From NCBI RefSeq assembly GCF_022867865.1, contig NZ_JALIEC010000004.1, positions 1-64,000 on the forward strand: 64,000 bases of DNA, written 5' to 3'. Of the stretch, positions 34,551 through 43,904 are shown piece by piece; position 1 is the stretch's first letter; the number at the start of each line of letters is the position of its first letter. The translations under genes and the position numbers were made by a program. The stretch is from Phaeobacter sp. J2-8 (lineage in GTDB: Bacteria; Pseudomonadota; Alphaproteobacteria; Rhodobacterales; Rhodobacteraceae). The notes below the pieces were generated by a model. That model did not search any database. It saw only the letters and a list, made by a program, of their open reading frames with translations, and was not told the origin of the DNA.

Positions 34551-35464
34551 GTGTTTTCTCCTGGCAAGGTCAATCCAGCGTTGCGGGCATAGACCTTGGC
34601 GACTGCGGCGTCGTCCTCCTGTCCATGGCCCATGCCGGCGGCTGCGATAAATTGCTGTAGTGCGGCGGCGGTGATCGGGGCGCTGAATTGCGCAGATTTG
34701 GCGATGTCGAGCACGATGCCCAGATCCTTTGGCCAGATATTGACCGAGCTGAGCGGCGTGTAGTCACCCGCCACGATATGCGGCGCGCGGTTTTCCAGCA
34801 TCCAGCTGGTGCCGGCGCATTTGCTGATCACCTCGACAAATTTCTCCGGCGTGACGCCCTGGGTCATGCCAAAGGTCAGCGCCTCGGCCATGGTGGCGAT
34901 ATGCACCCCGGCCAAAAGCTGGTTGACCGCCTTCATGGCGCTGCCGGCACCTACGTCGTCGCCAAGTTCGAACACCGTCTGGGCGATACTGTCCAGCAGC
35001 GGCCGTGCGGCGGCAAAGGCATCGGGTGCGCCCGACGCCATGATTGACAGCTGGCCGCTGGCGGCCTTGGCCGCGCCACCGGAAATCGGCGCATCAAGAT
35101 AGTGAACACCGGTCTCGCCACAGCGCGCCGCCATGTCCCGGGCAAAGGCCGGCGGCACGGTGGCACAGGCCAGGACAACTGCGCCGGGCTTCAGCTTTGC
35201 GACGATCCCGTCCGCGCCGAACAGCACGCTTTCGGTCTGGGCGGCATTCAGCACGACGACGGCCACGGCATCCAACCCACCGGCAGCCTCGTCCAGCGGG
35301 CTGTCTTGCCCGCCTTCGGATTTGAACTTGGCGATCTGGTCCGGGTTTATGTCCACGCCCCAGACCTTGTGCCCGCCGCGCAGGGCCGATGCGGCCATGC
35401 CGTATCCCATCGAGCCCAAGCCGATGACAGCAACATTATGTGCACTTTTGGTATTCATGGACAT
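34547..35464 (-). CDS. ltnD: L-threonate dehydrogenase (beta-hydroxyacid dehydrogenase family)
   Basis: NAD-dependent dehydrogenase of 305 residues. The Rossmann motif GLGSMGYGMAAS, substrate motif DAPISGGAAKAASG and catalytic Lys in SAMKAVNQLLAG are all present. It belongs to the 3-hydroxyisobutyrate dehydrogenase superfamily. The neighbouring otnK, otnC and otnI identify it as LtnD, which oxidises L-threonate to 2-oxo-tetronate. The start follows the TRAP permease stop by one base. ATG 35458 is an alternative start. Confidence 0.88.
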   Translation of the reverse strand: MSMNTKSAHNVAVIGLGSMGYGMAASALRGGHKVWGVDINPDQIAKFKSEGGQDSPLDEAAGGLDAVAVVVLNAAQTESVLFGADGIVAKLKPGAVVLACATVPPAFARDMAARCGETGVHYLDAPISGGAAKAASGQLSIMASGAPDAFAAARPLLDSIAQTVFELGDDVGAGSAMKAVNQLLAGVHIATMAEALTFGMTQGVTPEKFVEVISKCAGTSWMLENRAPHIVAGDYTPLSSVNIWPKDLGIVLDIAKSAQFSAPITAAALQQFIAAAGMGHGQEDDAAVAKVYARNAGLTLPGENT

Positions 35465-35465
35465 C

Positions 35466-37481
35466 TTAATTTCCTTTCAGCCAATTCGGCAACCATAGCG
35501 CAACGTCCGGGAAGAACAGCACAATGGCAAGCGCCACGACCTGAATGCAGATGAAGGGGATCAGCGCGCGGAAGATCTCGGACAGGCTCATGTCCTTGGG
35601 GGCGACGGATTTCAGATAGAAGGCAGCCGGGCCAAAGGGTGGCGAGAGATAGCTGACCTGCATGTTCATCGCAAAGAGAATGCCGAACCAGACCGGGTCC
35701 ATCCCCAGTTTGATGATGATCGGCACAAAGATCGGCATGGTCAAAAGCGCGATCCCGATCCAGTCCATGAACAGACCCAGCACCACGAGGATACCCATCA
35801 TGATCAGCACAATCACCATTGGCGAGGCACCGCTGTCGAGGATGGTGCTTTCAATGAAACGGTTGCCGCCCATGAGGTTGTAGACCCCCACCAGCGCCGC
35901 CGCGCCAAGGCCGATCCAGATGATCATGCCGCAGGTTTCCAACGTCTGTTTCAGGCTGTCGCGGATCAATGCCCAGGTCACTTCGCCCCGGATTGCCGCC
36001 GACAGGAACACGCCGACCACGCCCATGGCTGCGGCCTCGGTCACCGAGGCGATGCCGCCGTAGATCGACCCCAGAACCGTCACCGCCACACCGACCGGCA
36101 GGATCACACCGCGCATCTTGCGCAGTTTTTCCGACATCGGGATGTCCAGCTCCGCGTTCGAAATCGGCGGCCCCATCTCTGGGTTCGCGTAGCAGCGCAC
36201 GAGGATGTAGATGATGTAGAACGACGCCAGCATCAGACCGGGGGTCACGGTGGCCAGGAACAGATCACCGATCGAAACACTGGCGGTGAGACCATAGACG
36301 ATCAACACGATCGACGGCGGGATCATCGTCCCCAGCGAGCCGCCGGCGCAGACGGTGCCAATGGCCAAGGCCCGGTTGTAACCCAGCCGCAGCATCTGCG
36401 GCAGCGCGATCAGGCCCAGCAGCACGATCTCGCCGCCGATGATGCCAGAGATCGCCGCAAGAAAGACCGCCGCGACAAGCGTTTGCACGGCGACGCCGCC
36501 CTTGATCCGACCGGCAATCAGACGCATCGCATCATAGAGATCCCGCGCCATGCCCGACCGGTCCAGCAGCGAGGCCATGAGCACGAACATCGGAATGGCG
36601 ACAAGCACGTATTCGTTGACAAAGGAATAGATGCGCGACGACACCAGCGGCACGCCCATCGGGCCAAACCAGGCGATGGTGAACAGGATCGCAATCAACC
36701 CGGTCACAAAGGCCAGCGGGATACCGGTCAGGATCAGGATCATGATCGACCCCACCAACAGGAAAGAGCCCGACTGAATGCCCAGATCGCGGCCTTGGGA
36801 AAACAGCACATAGCCCCCGATGGCCAGGATGGCAAAGACGATCCCGATGGCGGCAAGGGCCATTTTGCTTGGCGGCTCTCCGGCGCTCTGCCGGAACCCG
36901 GTGCCTTTCCAGGCGGTCCAGATATGGCCGACGGATTGGATCGCCAGCACGATCGCGGTGATCAGCAGCATCAACTTGATGACGGCGGGGGTGATCGGGT
37001 TCCACGCCGACCCGGACCGCTCAAGCCGGATGTCACCCTGCGGCGTCCACCAGGATTTTTCGACCATCGTATAGGCCGCATAGGCAATCGCCACCGCAAA
37101 GAACAGCGCAAGCAATCCGTTCACGATATCCAAAAGCCGCCGGGTGCCGCCGCTGGTGTTGAAATAGATCAGCCCGATGCGAATATGTTTGTCGGCAGCA
37201 AGACATTGCATACCACCGTAGAGGTAACAGGCCGCAATCAGCGCGATCACCGTTTCATGCGCCCAGATCGTCGGGGCGTTAAAGAAATATCGCACGACGA
37301 TCTCGTAGATCGAGATCACGGTCGCGATGGCAAACAGGAAACTGAATGCGGTGCCAACCGTGACAATACCACGATCCAGCGCGTTCTGAGGACCGGCATT
37401 GTCTTCTTCATGGACCCTTTTAAGCGCCTCAAGCTGCGCTTCGATTTCGGCTTCGGTCATCGCCGCGTCATGTTGTGCCAT
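35466..37481 (-). CDS. TRAP transporter fused permease (DctQ-DctM)
   Basis: One 671-residue protein that joins the small and large TRAP subunits. Residues ~40-200 form a DctQ-like four-helix part (LYGGMQCLAADKHIRIGLIY). The rest, after a linker of about 20 residues, is DctM-like, with ISGIIGGEIVLLGLIALPQM, GTMIPPSIVLIVYGLT and SYLSPPFGPAAFYL. A GGGAGGAAAC ribosome site precedes the ATG. It serves the binding protein upstream and probably imports threonate or a related four-carbon sugar acid, given the otn genes downstream. Confidence 0.92.
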   Translation of the reverse strand: MAQHDAAMTEAEIEAQLEALKRVHEEDNAGPQNALDRGIVTVGTAFSFLFAIATVISIYEIVVRYFFNAPTIWAHETVIALIAACYLYGGMQCLAADKHIRIGLIYFNTSGGTRRLLDIVNGLLALFFAVAIAYAAYTMVEKSWWTPQGDIRLERSGSAWNPITPAVIKLMLLITAIVLAIQSVGHIWTAWKGTGFRQSAGEPPSKMALAAIGIVFAILAIGGYVLFSQGRDLGIQSGSFLLVGSIMILILTGIPLAFVTGLIAILFTIAWFGPMGVPLVSSRIYSFVNEYVLVAIPMFVLMASLLDRSGMARDLYDAMRLIAGRIKGGVAVQTLVAAVFLAAISGIIGGEIVLLGLIALPQMLRLGYNRALAIGTVCAGGSLGTMIPPSIVLIVYGLTASVSIGDLFLATVTPGLMLASFYIIYILVRCYANPEMGPPISNAELDIPMSEKLRKMRGVILPVGVAVTVLGSIYGGIASVTEAAAMGVVGVFLSAAIRGEVTWALIRDSLKQTLETCGMIIWIGLGAAALVGVYNLMGGNRFIESTILDSGASPMVIVLIMMGILVVLGLFMDWIGIALLTMPIFVPIIIKLGMDPVWFGILFAMNMQVSYLSPPFGPAAFYLKSVAPKDMSLSEIFRALIPFICIQVVALAIVLFFPDVALWLPNWLKGN

Positions 37482-37564
37482 TGTTTCCTCCCGAAACGTG
37501 AGCTGGACAGTGGAAAACGAAGGGGCCGAAACCGGCCCCCTCGGGTCTTGCCGTCAGACGGCGA

Positions 37565-38600
37565 TCACTCGGCCAGAAGGCCCTTTTCGGTCAGATAGGC
37601 GGTGACGCTCTCATAGGCTTTGCCGGCCATTTCGGACCGTTCCGCCCAGTTCGCCCACTGCGACTTGGCGATGCCACGGAACTTGGCGCGCTCTTCGTCG
37701 GACCAGTCGATCACGGTGATCTCGGGGTCGGCCTGTGCCTCGGCCAGGGCGGCCTCGTTCTGGACGTCAAGCTGGCTGATCATGTCCCGCGCAAAGACCG
37801 AGACCGAACTCGTTCAAAATGGTCTGAAGGTCTTCGGGCAGCCCGTCATAAATCGCCTTGTTCAGGGAAACCTCGATGACCGGCATCGAGTGGAACCCAG
37901 GATAAAGCGGGTATTTGGCGAACTCGTGCATGCCCTGGGCATGGTTGGTCGAGAACACGGTATAATCGGCCGCGTCAATCACGCCTTTTTCCAGCGCGGT
38001 ATAAACTTCGGAACCAGGCAGGTTCACCGGCGAGGCACCCGCGGCGGCAAAGACCTCTTGCACCATGCCTTCGGGGGCACGCATCTTGATGCCTTTGAGG
38101 TCATCGACGCCATGGATCGGCTTGGTCGACAAAAAGGCCTCGACACCGGTTGCCGAAGCCCCCAGGAATTGCAGCCCGTAGGGGTTCACCAGCTCGTTGA
38201 ACAGCGCCTTGCCGCCGCCGTTTTCCATGTAGTCGAACATCTGCTCGGGCGCCGACCATGCGCCGACGAGGTTGCCCAGCATCGCAAAGGCCGGATCCTT
38301 GCCCGAGAAATACGACGGGTCGGTGATGTGGCCTTGCAAAATGCCGGCGCCCACCGCGTCGAGGGTTTCGATATGCGCCACCACTGTCCCGACGGGTACG
38401 ACGGTGATCTCGATACGGCCATCGGACAGCGCGTTGACGCGGTCGGCCCAGGCTTCTTCGATCGGAAAGAAGTTGTCGCCAGCCTGCGCCGAGGTCTGGA
38501 ACGTCCACTGGTATTCTTGCGCCAGGGCCGTGCTGGCCATCAGCGACGTGGCAGCGACGAGGCCGCCCAGAAGTGCGGATTTCAAAGTGTAAGCAGTCAT
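37565..38600 (-). CDS. TRAP transporter substrate-binding protein, DctP family, with one frameshift
   Basis: Periplasmic receptor with signal peptide (ALLGGLVAATSLMASTALAQ, residues ~9-28). A GGGAGGAAAC site precedes ATG 38600. The ligand-binding core is intact (VDDLKGIKMRAPEGMVQE; LPGSEVYTALEKGVIDAADY). At about 37802 one extra base in a GACCGA repeat shifts the frame after LNEFG. The remaining C-terminus (SVFARDMISQLDVQNEAAL to YLTEKGLLAE, stop 37565) is present out of phase. Span 1036 bases is three times 345 plus one. First gene of the threonate operon. Confidence 0.85.
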
Positions 38601-38706
38601 GTTTCCTCCCGTCAGACCCCCTTCGGGGCCTTGGTCCGTTTCAAGACGCGATTTCTGCGAGATCGCGTTGTCTGCCCGGCAAAATCTCCGCCGGTATCGA
38701 GACCGG

Positions 38707-38720
38707 TATCGGTACCGGTA
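38707..38720. promoter_or_regulatory. Candidate LacI operator near the dctP/lacI divergent promoters
   Basis: TATCGGTACCGGTA is a near-perfect palindrome (two symmetric mismatches) centred on GGTACC. It sits within repeated ACCGGTATC elements at 38697-38722. It lies between the threonate operon start and the divergent LacI gene. Confidence 0.5.
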
Positions 38721-38730
38721 TGGATATCAG

Positions 38731-38755
38731 TGACACATCCTGCAATGATGTGTCA
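38731..38755. promoter_or_regulatory. Candidate operator: TGACACATC-N7-GATGTGTCA
   Basis: Perfect 9-bp inverted repeat (38731-38739, 38747-38755) in the same divergent region, 11 bases from the palindrome at 38707-38720. Arm spacing suits a dimeric regulator. It may bind the adjacent LacI protein or a second regulator. Confidence 0.55.
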
Positions 38756-38842
38756 ACACTTGGGTTCGGCACCTTGGGATTGAGCAGTGGGATTTGAGAC
38801 CCGGATCAGGTAAAAGATCGCCTGTGAGGGAGCGGTAAGCCT

Positions 38843-39880
38843 ATGAGAAAAAGAAAAACCTTGGTCGATGTCGCCGCCGCCGCAGGGGTCAGCAAGATGA
38901 CGGCCTCACGCGCGCTGAGGGGCGACAAGGATGTGTCAGAGGCCAATGTCAAGAAGGTGAAACGCGCCGCCCGCGAGATCGGGTATTACGGGAATCATCT
39001 GGCCGCGTCGCTGTCCAGCAAACGCACCGACCTGATCGGAGTGGTCGTTCCCAACCTCTCAAACATCGTTTTTCCCGAAGTCATGTCCGGGGTGACCAAC
39101 GCGCTCAAAGGCTCCCCTCTTCAGCCGGTATTCGGTGTGACCGATTATGACCCCGAAACCGAATACGACATCATCCGCAACATGCTGTCCTGGCGGCCTG
39201 CCGGGCTGATCGTTGCCGGGCTTGACCAGCCAGAGGATACCCGGAAATTGCTGGCCAGCGCCGGTATTCCCATCGTCCAGATCATGGATTGCGATGGCGA
39301 CCCGGTCGACGCCTGTGTCGGATTTTCACAAATCGGGGCCGGGCACGACATGGCGTCGGCCCTTCTTGCGGCGGGGCGGCGGCGCTTTGGATATGTCGGG
39401 CGCAACCTCGCCAAGGATCTCAGGGCGGCCAAGCGCAAGAAGGGTTTCCATGACAAGTTGCGCGACCAGGGGCTTGATTTCATCGACACAATCGACGGGT
39501 CGCACCTGCAGGAGGATGAGACCACACAATCAGCCATCGCCTGTGGGCGGCGTATGACGGCCGACCTTCTGGCCCGTCAACCTGACCTTGATTGCATCCA
39601 TTTTTCCAACGACGACCTCGCCTTTGGCGGGTTGTGTCATTGCATCGCCGCAGGCATCGACGTGCCGGGCGCGCTCGCCCTGGCCGGTTTCAACGGGCTG
39701 AGCCTTATCGAGGGGTTCCCGGGAAAGATCGCCACCTCCCGCACCGCCCGGCGCGAGATCGGCGAGACCGCCGCCAAGGCCATTCTGGAGACAGTCGAAG
39801 GCACCAAAGCAGAGAGTGAAAAGATCCACATTCTGACCCCGACCATCACGCTCGGGGATTTGGCAGAAATTGCGAAGTAG
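38843..39880 (+). CDS. LacI-family regulator of the threonate operon
   Basis: A 345-residue LacI/GalR repressor. The helix-turn-helix is TLVDVAAAAGVSKMTASRAL (residues 6-25), followed by the hinge GYYGNHLAASLSSKRTDLIG and a periplasmic-binding-like effector domain. It diverges from the TRAP-ltnD-otnKCI operon with 242 bases and two palindromes between them, which makes it the likely local repressor. It resembles the GntR-type LacI proteins that sense sugar acids. Confidence 0.9.
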   Translation: MRKRKTLVDVAAAAGVSKMTASRALRGDKDVSEANVKKVKRAAREIGYYGNHLAASLSSKRTDLIGVVVPNLSNIVFPEVMSGVTNALKGSPLQPVFGVTDYDPETEYDIIRNMLSWRPAGLIVAGLDQPEDTRKLLASAGIPIVQIMDCDGDPVDACVGFSQIGAGHDMASALLAAGRRRFGYVGRNLAKDLRAAKRKKGFHDKLRDQGLDFIDTIDGSHLQEDETTQSAIACGRRMTADLLARQPDLDCIHFSNDDLAFGGLCHCIAAGIDVPGALALAGFNGLSLIEGFPGKIATSRTARREIGETAAKAILETVEGTKAESEKIHILTPTITLGDLAEIAK

Positions 39881-39993
39881 AACGCATTGGCGGTTGCGAT
39901 GCGCGACAGGCCCTTTCCTATCGGACCTATCGCGCAGCTTTGTTGCAATAACGCGCTCAAAACAACCGTTTCAGACCGCGATTCCGCTTTGGA

Positions 39994-40965
39994 TCACACG
40001 ACGCGACAAGGGAGGTCCCGCCCCGCAAAGAATGCATCGAGATTATCCGCCGCCATATGCCCCATCGCGGTGCGCACCTCTTCGGTTGCGGACCCGATAT
40101 GCGGCAGCAGCGTGACGTTTTCCATTTTGCGCAGGATTTCCGGCACCTCTGGCTCTTTGGCAAAGACATCGAAACCGGCCCCGGCGATGCGTTCCTCGGC
40201 CAGTGCTGCAATCAGGGCATCCTGGTCAAGACTGTCGCCACGCGCGGTATTGATCAAATAGGCCGAGGGCTTCATGCGGGCAATATGCGCGGCGGTGACC
40301 AACGGTGTGTCGCCACCGCCCGGCACATGCACGGACACCACATCCGCCGCCGCCATCACAGCATCAATGCTGTCCAACCTTTTGGCGGGGAAACCTAAAT
40401 CGCCCACCGGTGAGCGGTTATAATAGGCGATTTTCATGCCAAACCCGACCGCCGCCCGATGCGCCACGGCCTGACCGATGCGGCCCATCCCGATAATGCC
40501 CAGCACCTTGCCCTGAATGCTGGAGCCCAAGCCATCGACAATGGAAAACCCGGTCCATCGCCCCGCGCGCAGTATTTTCTCGGCGGCAAAGGCCCGGCGG
40601 GTGACCGATAAAATCAACAGCAATGCGGTGTCGGCGGTGGCATCCGTCAGAACATCCGGCGTATTCGAAACGGCAATGCCTGTTGCCTTGGCCGCGTCGA
40701 CATCTATGTTGGAATAGCCGACACCGACATTGGCAATCATCCGCGTCTTGCACCCCTTGGCCTGTAGCATCTCTGCGGTGATCCGGTCACTGACAGTCGG
40801 CACCAGGGCCTCATACGTGCAGAGCGCCCGGCCAATGGCCGCAGGCGTCAACGGCCTGTCGTCGGGGTTGAAAGTCGCCTCGTAATTTGCGGCAAGACGC
40901 GCCTCAACCGCCGGTGTCAGCTTCCGCAGCACCAGAATTTTGGGTTTTTCCGATCGCGTCGTCAT
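39994..40965 (-). CDS. D-2-hydroxyacid dehydrogenase (glyoxylate/hydroxypyruvate reductase type)
   Basis: NAD(P)-dependent dehydrogenase of 323 residues. Cofactor motif GIIGMGRIGQAVA (residues 157-169) and the catalytic trio R242 (NTARGDSLD), E271 (FAKEPEVPE) and H289 (LLPHIGS) are in place. The start shares ATGA with the RraA-like gene. It is the last gene of the TAXI-TRAP/HisD-like operon and may reduce a 2-oxoacid such as hydroxypyruvate made by the preceding enzymes. Confidence 0.92.
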   Translation of the reverse strand: MTTRSEKPKILVLRKLTPAVEARLAANYEATFNPDDRPLTPAAIGRALCTYEALVPTVSDRITAEMLQAKGCKTRMIANVGVGYSNIDVDAAKATGIAVSNTPDVLTDATADTALLLILSVTRRAFAAEKILRAGRWTGFSIVDGLGSSIQGKVLGIIGMGRIGQAVAHRAAVGFGMKIAYYNRSPVGDLGFPAKRLDSIDAVMAAADVVSVHVPGGGDTPLVTAAHIARMKPSAYLINTARGDSLDQDALIAALAEERIAGAGFDVFAKEPEVPEILRKMENVTLLPHIGSATEEVRTAMGHMAADNLDAFFAGRDLPCRVV

Positions 40966-41672
40966 GTGCGTGCGGCTTCAAACTTTGCCCAGGCTTCTTC
41001 CAGCTTGTTGATATCAAATCCGGGTTCGCGGGCGGGGCCAAGCACGATGCTTTCGCTGGCGATCACGGTTTCGATTGCGCGTTTGAGATCGGGAATGACT
41101 TCGTCCGGAATGACCAGCGCGCCATGGCGGTCGGCGTGAATCAACTCGCCCTGTGCGACCCGCATCCCCATGACGCTGACGTCGGTGCCGATATCGACAA
41201 CATGGACAAAACCGTGGCTTGGCCCGAGCGATCCGGCCAGCACCGGAAAACCTTCATCAATGACATCAAGGTCGCGCAAGACGCCATTGGTCACCGCCCC
41301 CGCAAGGCCAAGACCCTTGTGAACGGCAACATGCACTTCGCCCCACCAGCCGGCGATACAATTTGGGTAATCGACATCCTCGACCACCGCCGCAGTTGGC
41401 CCGTTACCGGCCGCCATTGATCGGAAATACTCCATCCGGCGGGCCCGGATGACATCCGGGGCCTCGTTCGGGGGCGCAAGACCGGAAATGCGCGCCGTCC
41501 GTGCGAACCCGACAATGGCCGGATCGCCGGGTTTGGAATGCTGCATTGTGCCGCGCGTGAAACGGTTGAACCCCCGCTTGCCCTGCGCCACTTCAATCGC
41601 GTTGCAAACCGTCGGGGTGTCAACCTTGCGCAGCAGCGCCAAAAGATCGTCAGGAAGTGCTGTGTCGGTCAT
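40962..41672 (-). CDS. RraA-like / 4-hydroxy-4-methyl-2-oxoglutarate aldolase family protein
   Basis: A 236-residue member of the RraA/HMG aldolase fold. The family's active-site stretch GWWGEVHVAVHKGLGLAG then AVTNGVLRD carries the conserved Arg-Asp pair. ATG 41672 (MTDTALPDDLLALL) is the likely start; the longer upstream frame overlaps nothing protein-like. Many such proteins are metal-dependent pyruvate aldolases or oxaloacetate decarboxylases rather than RNase E regulators. The setting between an SDR and a 2-hydroxyacid dehydrogenase suggests a carbon-carbon lyase step. Confidence 0.85.
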   Translation of the reverse strand: MTDTALPDDLLALLRKVDTPTVCNAIEVAQGKRGFNRFTRGTMQHSKPGDPAIVGFARTARISGLAPPNEAPDVIRARRMEYFRSMAAGNGPTAAVVEDVDYPNCIAGWWGEVHVAVHKGLGLAGAVTNGVLRDLDVIDEGFPVLAGSLGPSHGFVHVVDIGTDVSVMGMRVAQGELIHADRHGALVIPDEVIPDLKRAIETVIASESIVLGPAREPGFDINKLEEAWAKFEAART

Positions 41673-41715
41673 GGATCTTGTCCTCTTCAGAGAAAATTCT
41701 GTTCCGCGATATGTG

Positions 41716-42471
41716 TCAGCCTGCGGTCCAACCGCCGTCGACCAACAGCGATGTCCCGGTGACAAGTGCGGCGGCATCAGAGGCCAGATAGATCACCGCC
41801 CCCATGATATCTTCGACCTCGCCGATGCGACCCAGCTTGATCTTTTCCTTGACCCAGGCCGCGCGCTCGGGGTTGTCGAATGTCTGGTCGGTCAGCGGGG
41901 TGCGGATGAAAGTGGGGCAAATCGCATTGATGCGGATCTGGTCTGCGCCCCATTCGATGGCCATGGCCTTGATCATGCCCTCAAGACCATGTTTGGACGC
42001 GCAATACACCGCGCGGTCGACACCGCCGACACGGCCCATTTGGCTGCCGATGTGGATGATTGAACCGCCGGTATCGGCCATGCATTTCGCTGCGGCCACC
42101 GACAGGAAATAGGCCCCCCGCAAGTTCACCCCCATAACGGCATCGAAATCTTCGGGCGTTGTTTCAAGCGCGGGACCGTGACGGGCAAGCCCCGCAGAAT
42201 TGACCACCACGTCAAGCCGCTGACCATTCAGGGCCTCTGTAAGGGCGGGTTGATCGGCAATGTCCAACACCAATGCCTCGGCCGACCAACCTTCGGCCTG
42301 CATCTCCTGAACCGTGTCGTCCAGGCGGTCACGCCCGCGCGCGGCACAGATGACATGTGCACCCATTTCGGCCAATGCCACCGCGCATGCCTGACCGATG
42401 CCCGATGAGGCCCCCGTCACCAAGGCGCGTTTGCCGTCCAGGCGCAGGGAAGGTGTGCGCGGCAAACTCAC
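41716..42471 (-). CDS. Short-chain dehydrogenase/reductase (SDR)
   Basis: Classical SDR of 251 residues starting at GTG 42471, which shares GTGA with the stop of the HisD-like gene. Cofactor motif [14 protein letters not shown], catalytic Ser in HIGSQMG, YCASK, and the C-terminal [11 protein letters not shown] are present. It follows a HisD/HpsN-like dehydrogenase, an arrangement that recalls the hps genes for dihydroxypropanesulfonate, where SDR-type enzymes interconvert stereoisomers. The substrate is not proved. Confidence 0.9.
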   Translation of the reverse strand: MSLPRTPSLRLDGKRALVTGASSGIGQACAVALAEMGAHVICAARGRDRLDDTVQEMQAEGWSAEALVLDIADQPALTEALNGQRLDVVVNSAGLARHGPALETTPEDFDAVMGVNLRGAYFLSVAAAKCMADTGGSIIHIGSQMGRVGGVDRAVYCASKHGLEGMIKAMAIEWGADQIRINAICPTFIRTPLTDQTFDNPERAAWVKEKIKLGRIGEVEDIMGAVIYLASDAAALVTGTSLLVDGGWTAG

Positions 42472-43799
42472 TCTGCCGCCTCCGGCAGGGCAGCAGGGCC
42501 GCCATATGGGACGTTGATGCCGCCATAGCGACGCACGCGCACATTGCATTGCTCGGCGTGGCCCACGAAGCCCTCCAACAGGCAAAGGCGCGACCCGTAA
42601 GCGCCAATCAGGGCTGCGGCCTCGTCTGTGGTCACCTTTTGATAGCTGTGTGTTTTCAGGTATTTGCCGACCCAAAGCCCGCCGGTATAGCGACCGGCCT
42701 TTTTGGTTGGCAACGTGTGGTTCGTGCCGATCACCTTGTCACCATTGGCCACATTGGTTCGTGGCCCAAGGAACAGCGCGCCGTAACAGGTCATATGCTC
42801 CAGGAACCAATCGTCGCGGTCGGTCATCACCTGAACATGTTCGCTTGCAATATCATCGGCGACGGTCAGCATCTCGTCATAGCTGTCACAGACGATCACC
42901 TCGCCGTAGTCTTCCCAGCTCACTCTGGCGGTGCCCGCAGTGGGCAGAAGGCCAAGCAGGCGGTCAATCTCGGACATGGTGTCCTGTGCCAGCTTTTCCG
43001 AATTGGTCAGCAGCACACAGGGGCTGTTATAGCCATGTTCCGCCTGCCCCAGAAGGTCGGTCGCGCACAATTCGGCATCGGCGGCGGTTTCATCCGCGAT
43101 CACCATGGTTTCGGTGGGGCCGGCAAACAGATCAATGCCGATCCGGCCAAAAAGCTGACGTTTGGCTTCGGCGACAAAGGCATTGCCGGGCCCGACAAGC
43201 AAATGCACCGGATCAATGCTTTCGGTGCCGATGGCCATTGCGCCGACGGCCTGAATGCCACCCAGAACATAGATCTCATGCGCGCCGCCAAGATGTATCG
43301 CCGCGATCACCCCCGGATTCGGTTCCCCGTTGAAGGGCGGCGTACAGGCGATGATGCGCGGCACGCCCGCAACGGATGCGGTGGCGACCGACATATGTGC
43401 GCTGGCCACCATCGGAAATTTGCCGCCGGGAACATAGCAGCCCACCGATTGCACGGGGATATTCTTGTGGCCCAAAATGACACCGGGCATCGGCTCTACC
43501 TCGATGTCCAGCATGGAATCGCGCTGCGCCTTGGCAAAATTGCGCACCTGCTCCTGAGCGAACTTGATGTCAGCGAGGTCCTGCGGGCTGACTTTGGCGA
43601 TGATTGCCTCGATCTCTTCTTCGGTCAGCCGATAGGTGCTGCGATCATATTTGTCGAACTTCACCGACAAATCACGCACCGCCGCATCGCCACGCGTTTC
43701 GATATCTTTGAGTGTCGAGGCCACAACGGCGGCGGTCTTGGCGTCGTCTTCGGCACGATCTGCGGCGGGTTTCCCGCGTTTGAGATAGGTGATTGTCAT
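42468..43799 (-). CDS. HisD-family dehydrogenase, HpsN-like (sulfopropanediol or related alcohol)
   Basis: A 443-residue paralogue of histidinol dehydrogenase. The zinc and catalytic residues of HisD are kept: Q252, H255 (GQAEHGYN), E320-H321 (SEHVQV), D354, E409 and H414 ([13 protein letters not shown]). The family oxidises an alcohol to an acid in two NAD steps. It sits in a TRAP operon, not with his genes, and its tail ([14 protein letters not shown]) differs from biosynthetic HisD. HpsN, which oxidises 2,3-dihydroxypropane-1-sulfonate to sulfolactate, belongs to this group. The exact substrate here is inference. Confidence 0.85.
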   Translation of the reverse strand: MTITYLKRGKPAADRAEDDAKTAAVVASTLKDIETRGDAAVRDLSVKFDKYDRSTYRLTEEEIEAIIAKVSPQDLADIKFAQEQVRNFAKAQRDSMLDIEVEPMPGVILGHKNIPVQSVGCYVPGGKFPMVASAHMSVATASVAGVPRIIACTPPFNGEPNPGVIAAIHLGGAHEIYVLGGIQAVGAMAIGTESIDPVHLLVGPGNAFVAEAKRQLFGRIGIDLFAGPTETMVIADETAADAELCATDLLGQAEHGYNSPCVLLTNSEKLAQDTMSEIDRLLGLLPTAGTARVSWEDYGEVIVCDSYDEMLTVADDIASEHVQVMTDRDDWFLEHMTCYGALFLGPRTNVANGDKVIGTNHTLPTKKAGRYTGGLWVGKYLKTHSYQKVTTDEAAALIGAYGSRLCLLEGFVGHAEQCNVRVRRYGGINVPYGGPAALPEAAE

Positions 43800-43904
43800 G
43801 TGGGATCTCCAGTCATGTCTGAACCATGTTGTCTGACGGTGGCCCCGCCTGAAGTGCAGGGAATGCGGGCCACCTGAGGTATCTTTGTGGTGCGCGCAGT
43901 GCGG

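Noticed and set aside
42468-43799. Histidinol dehydrogenase of histidine biosynthesis
   Set aside because: No other his gene is near, the C-terminus differs from biosynthetic HisD, and the gene lies in a TRAP transporter operon with a LacI regulator.
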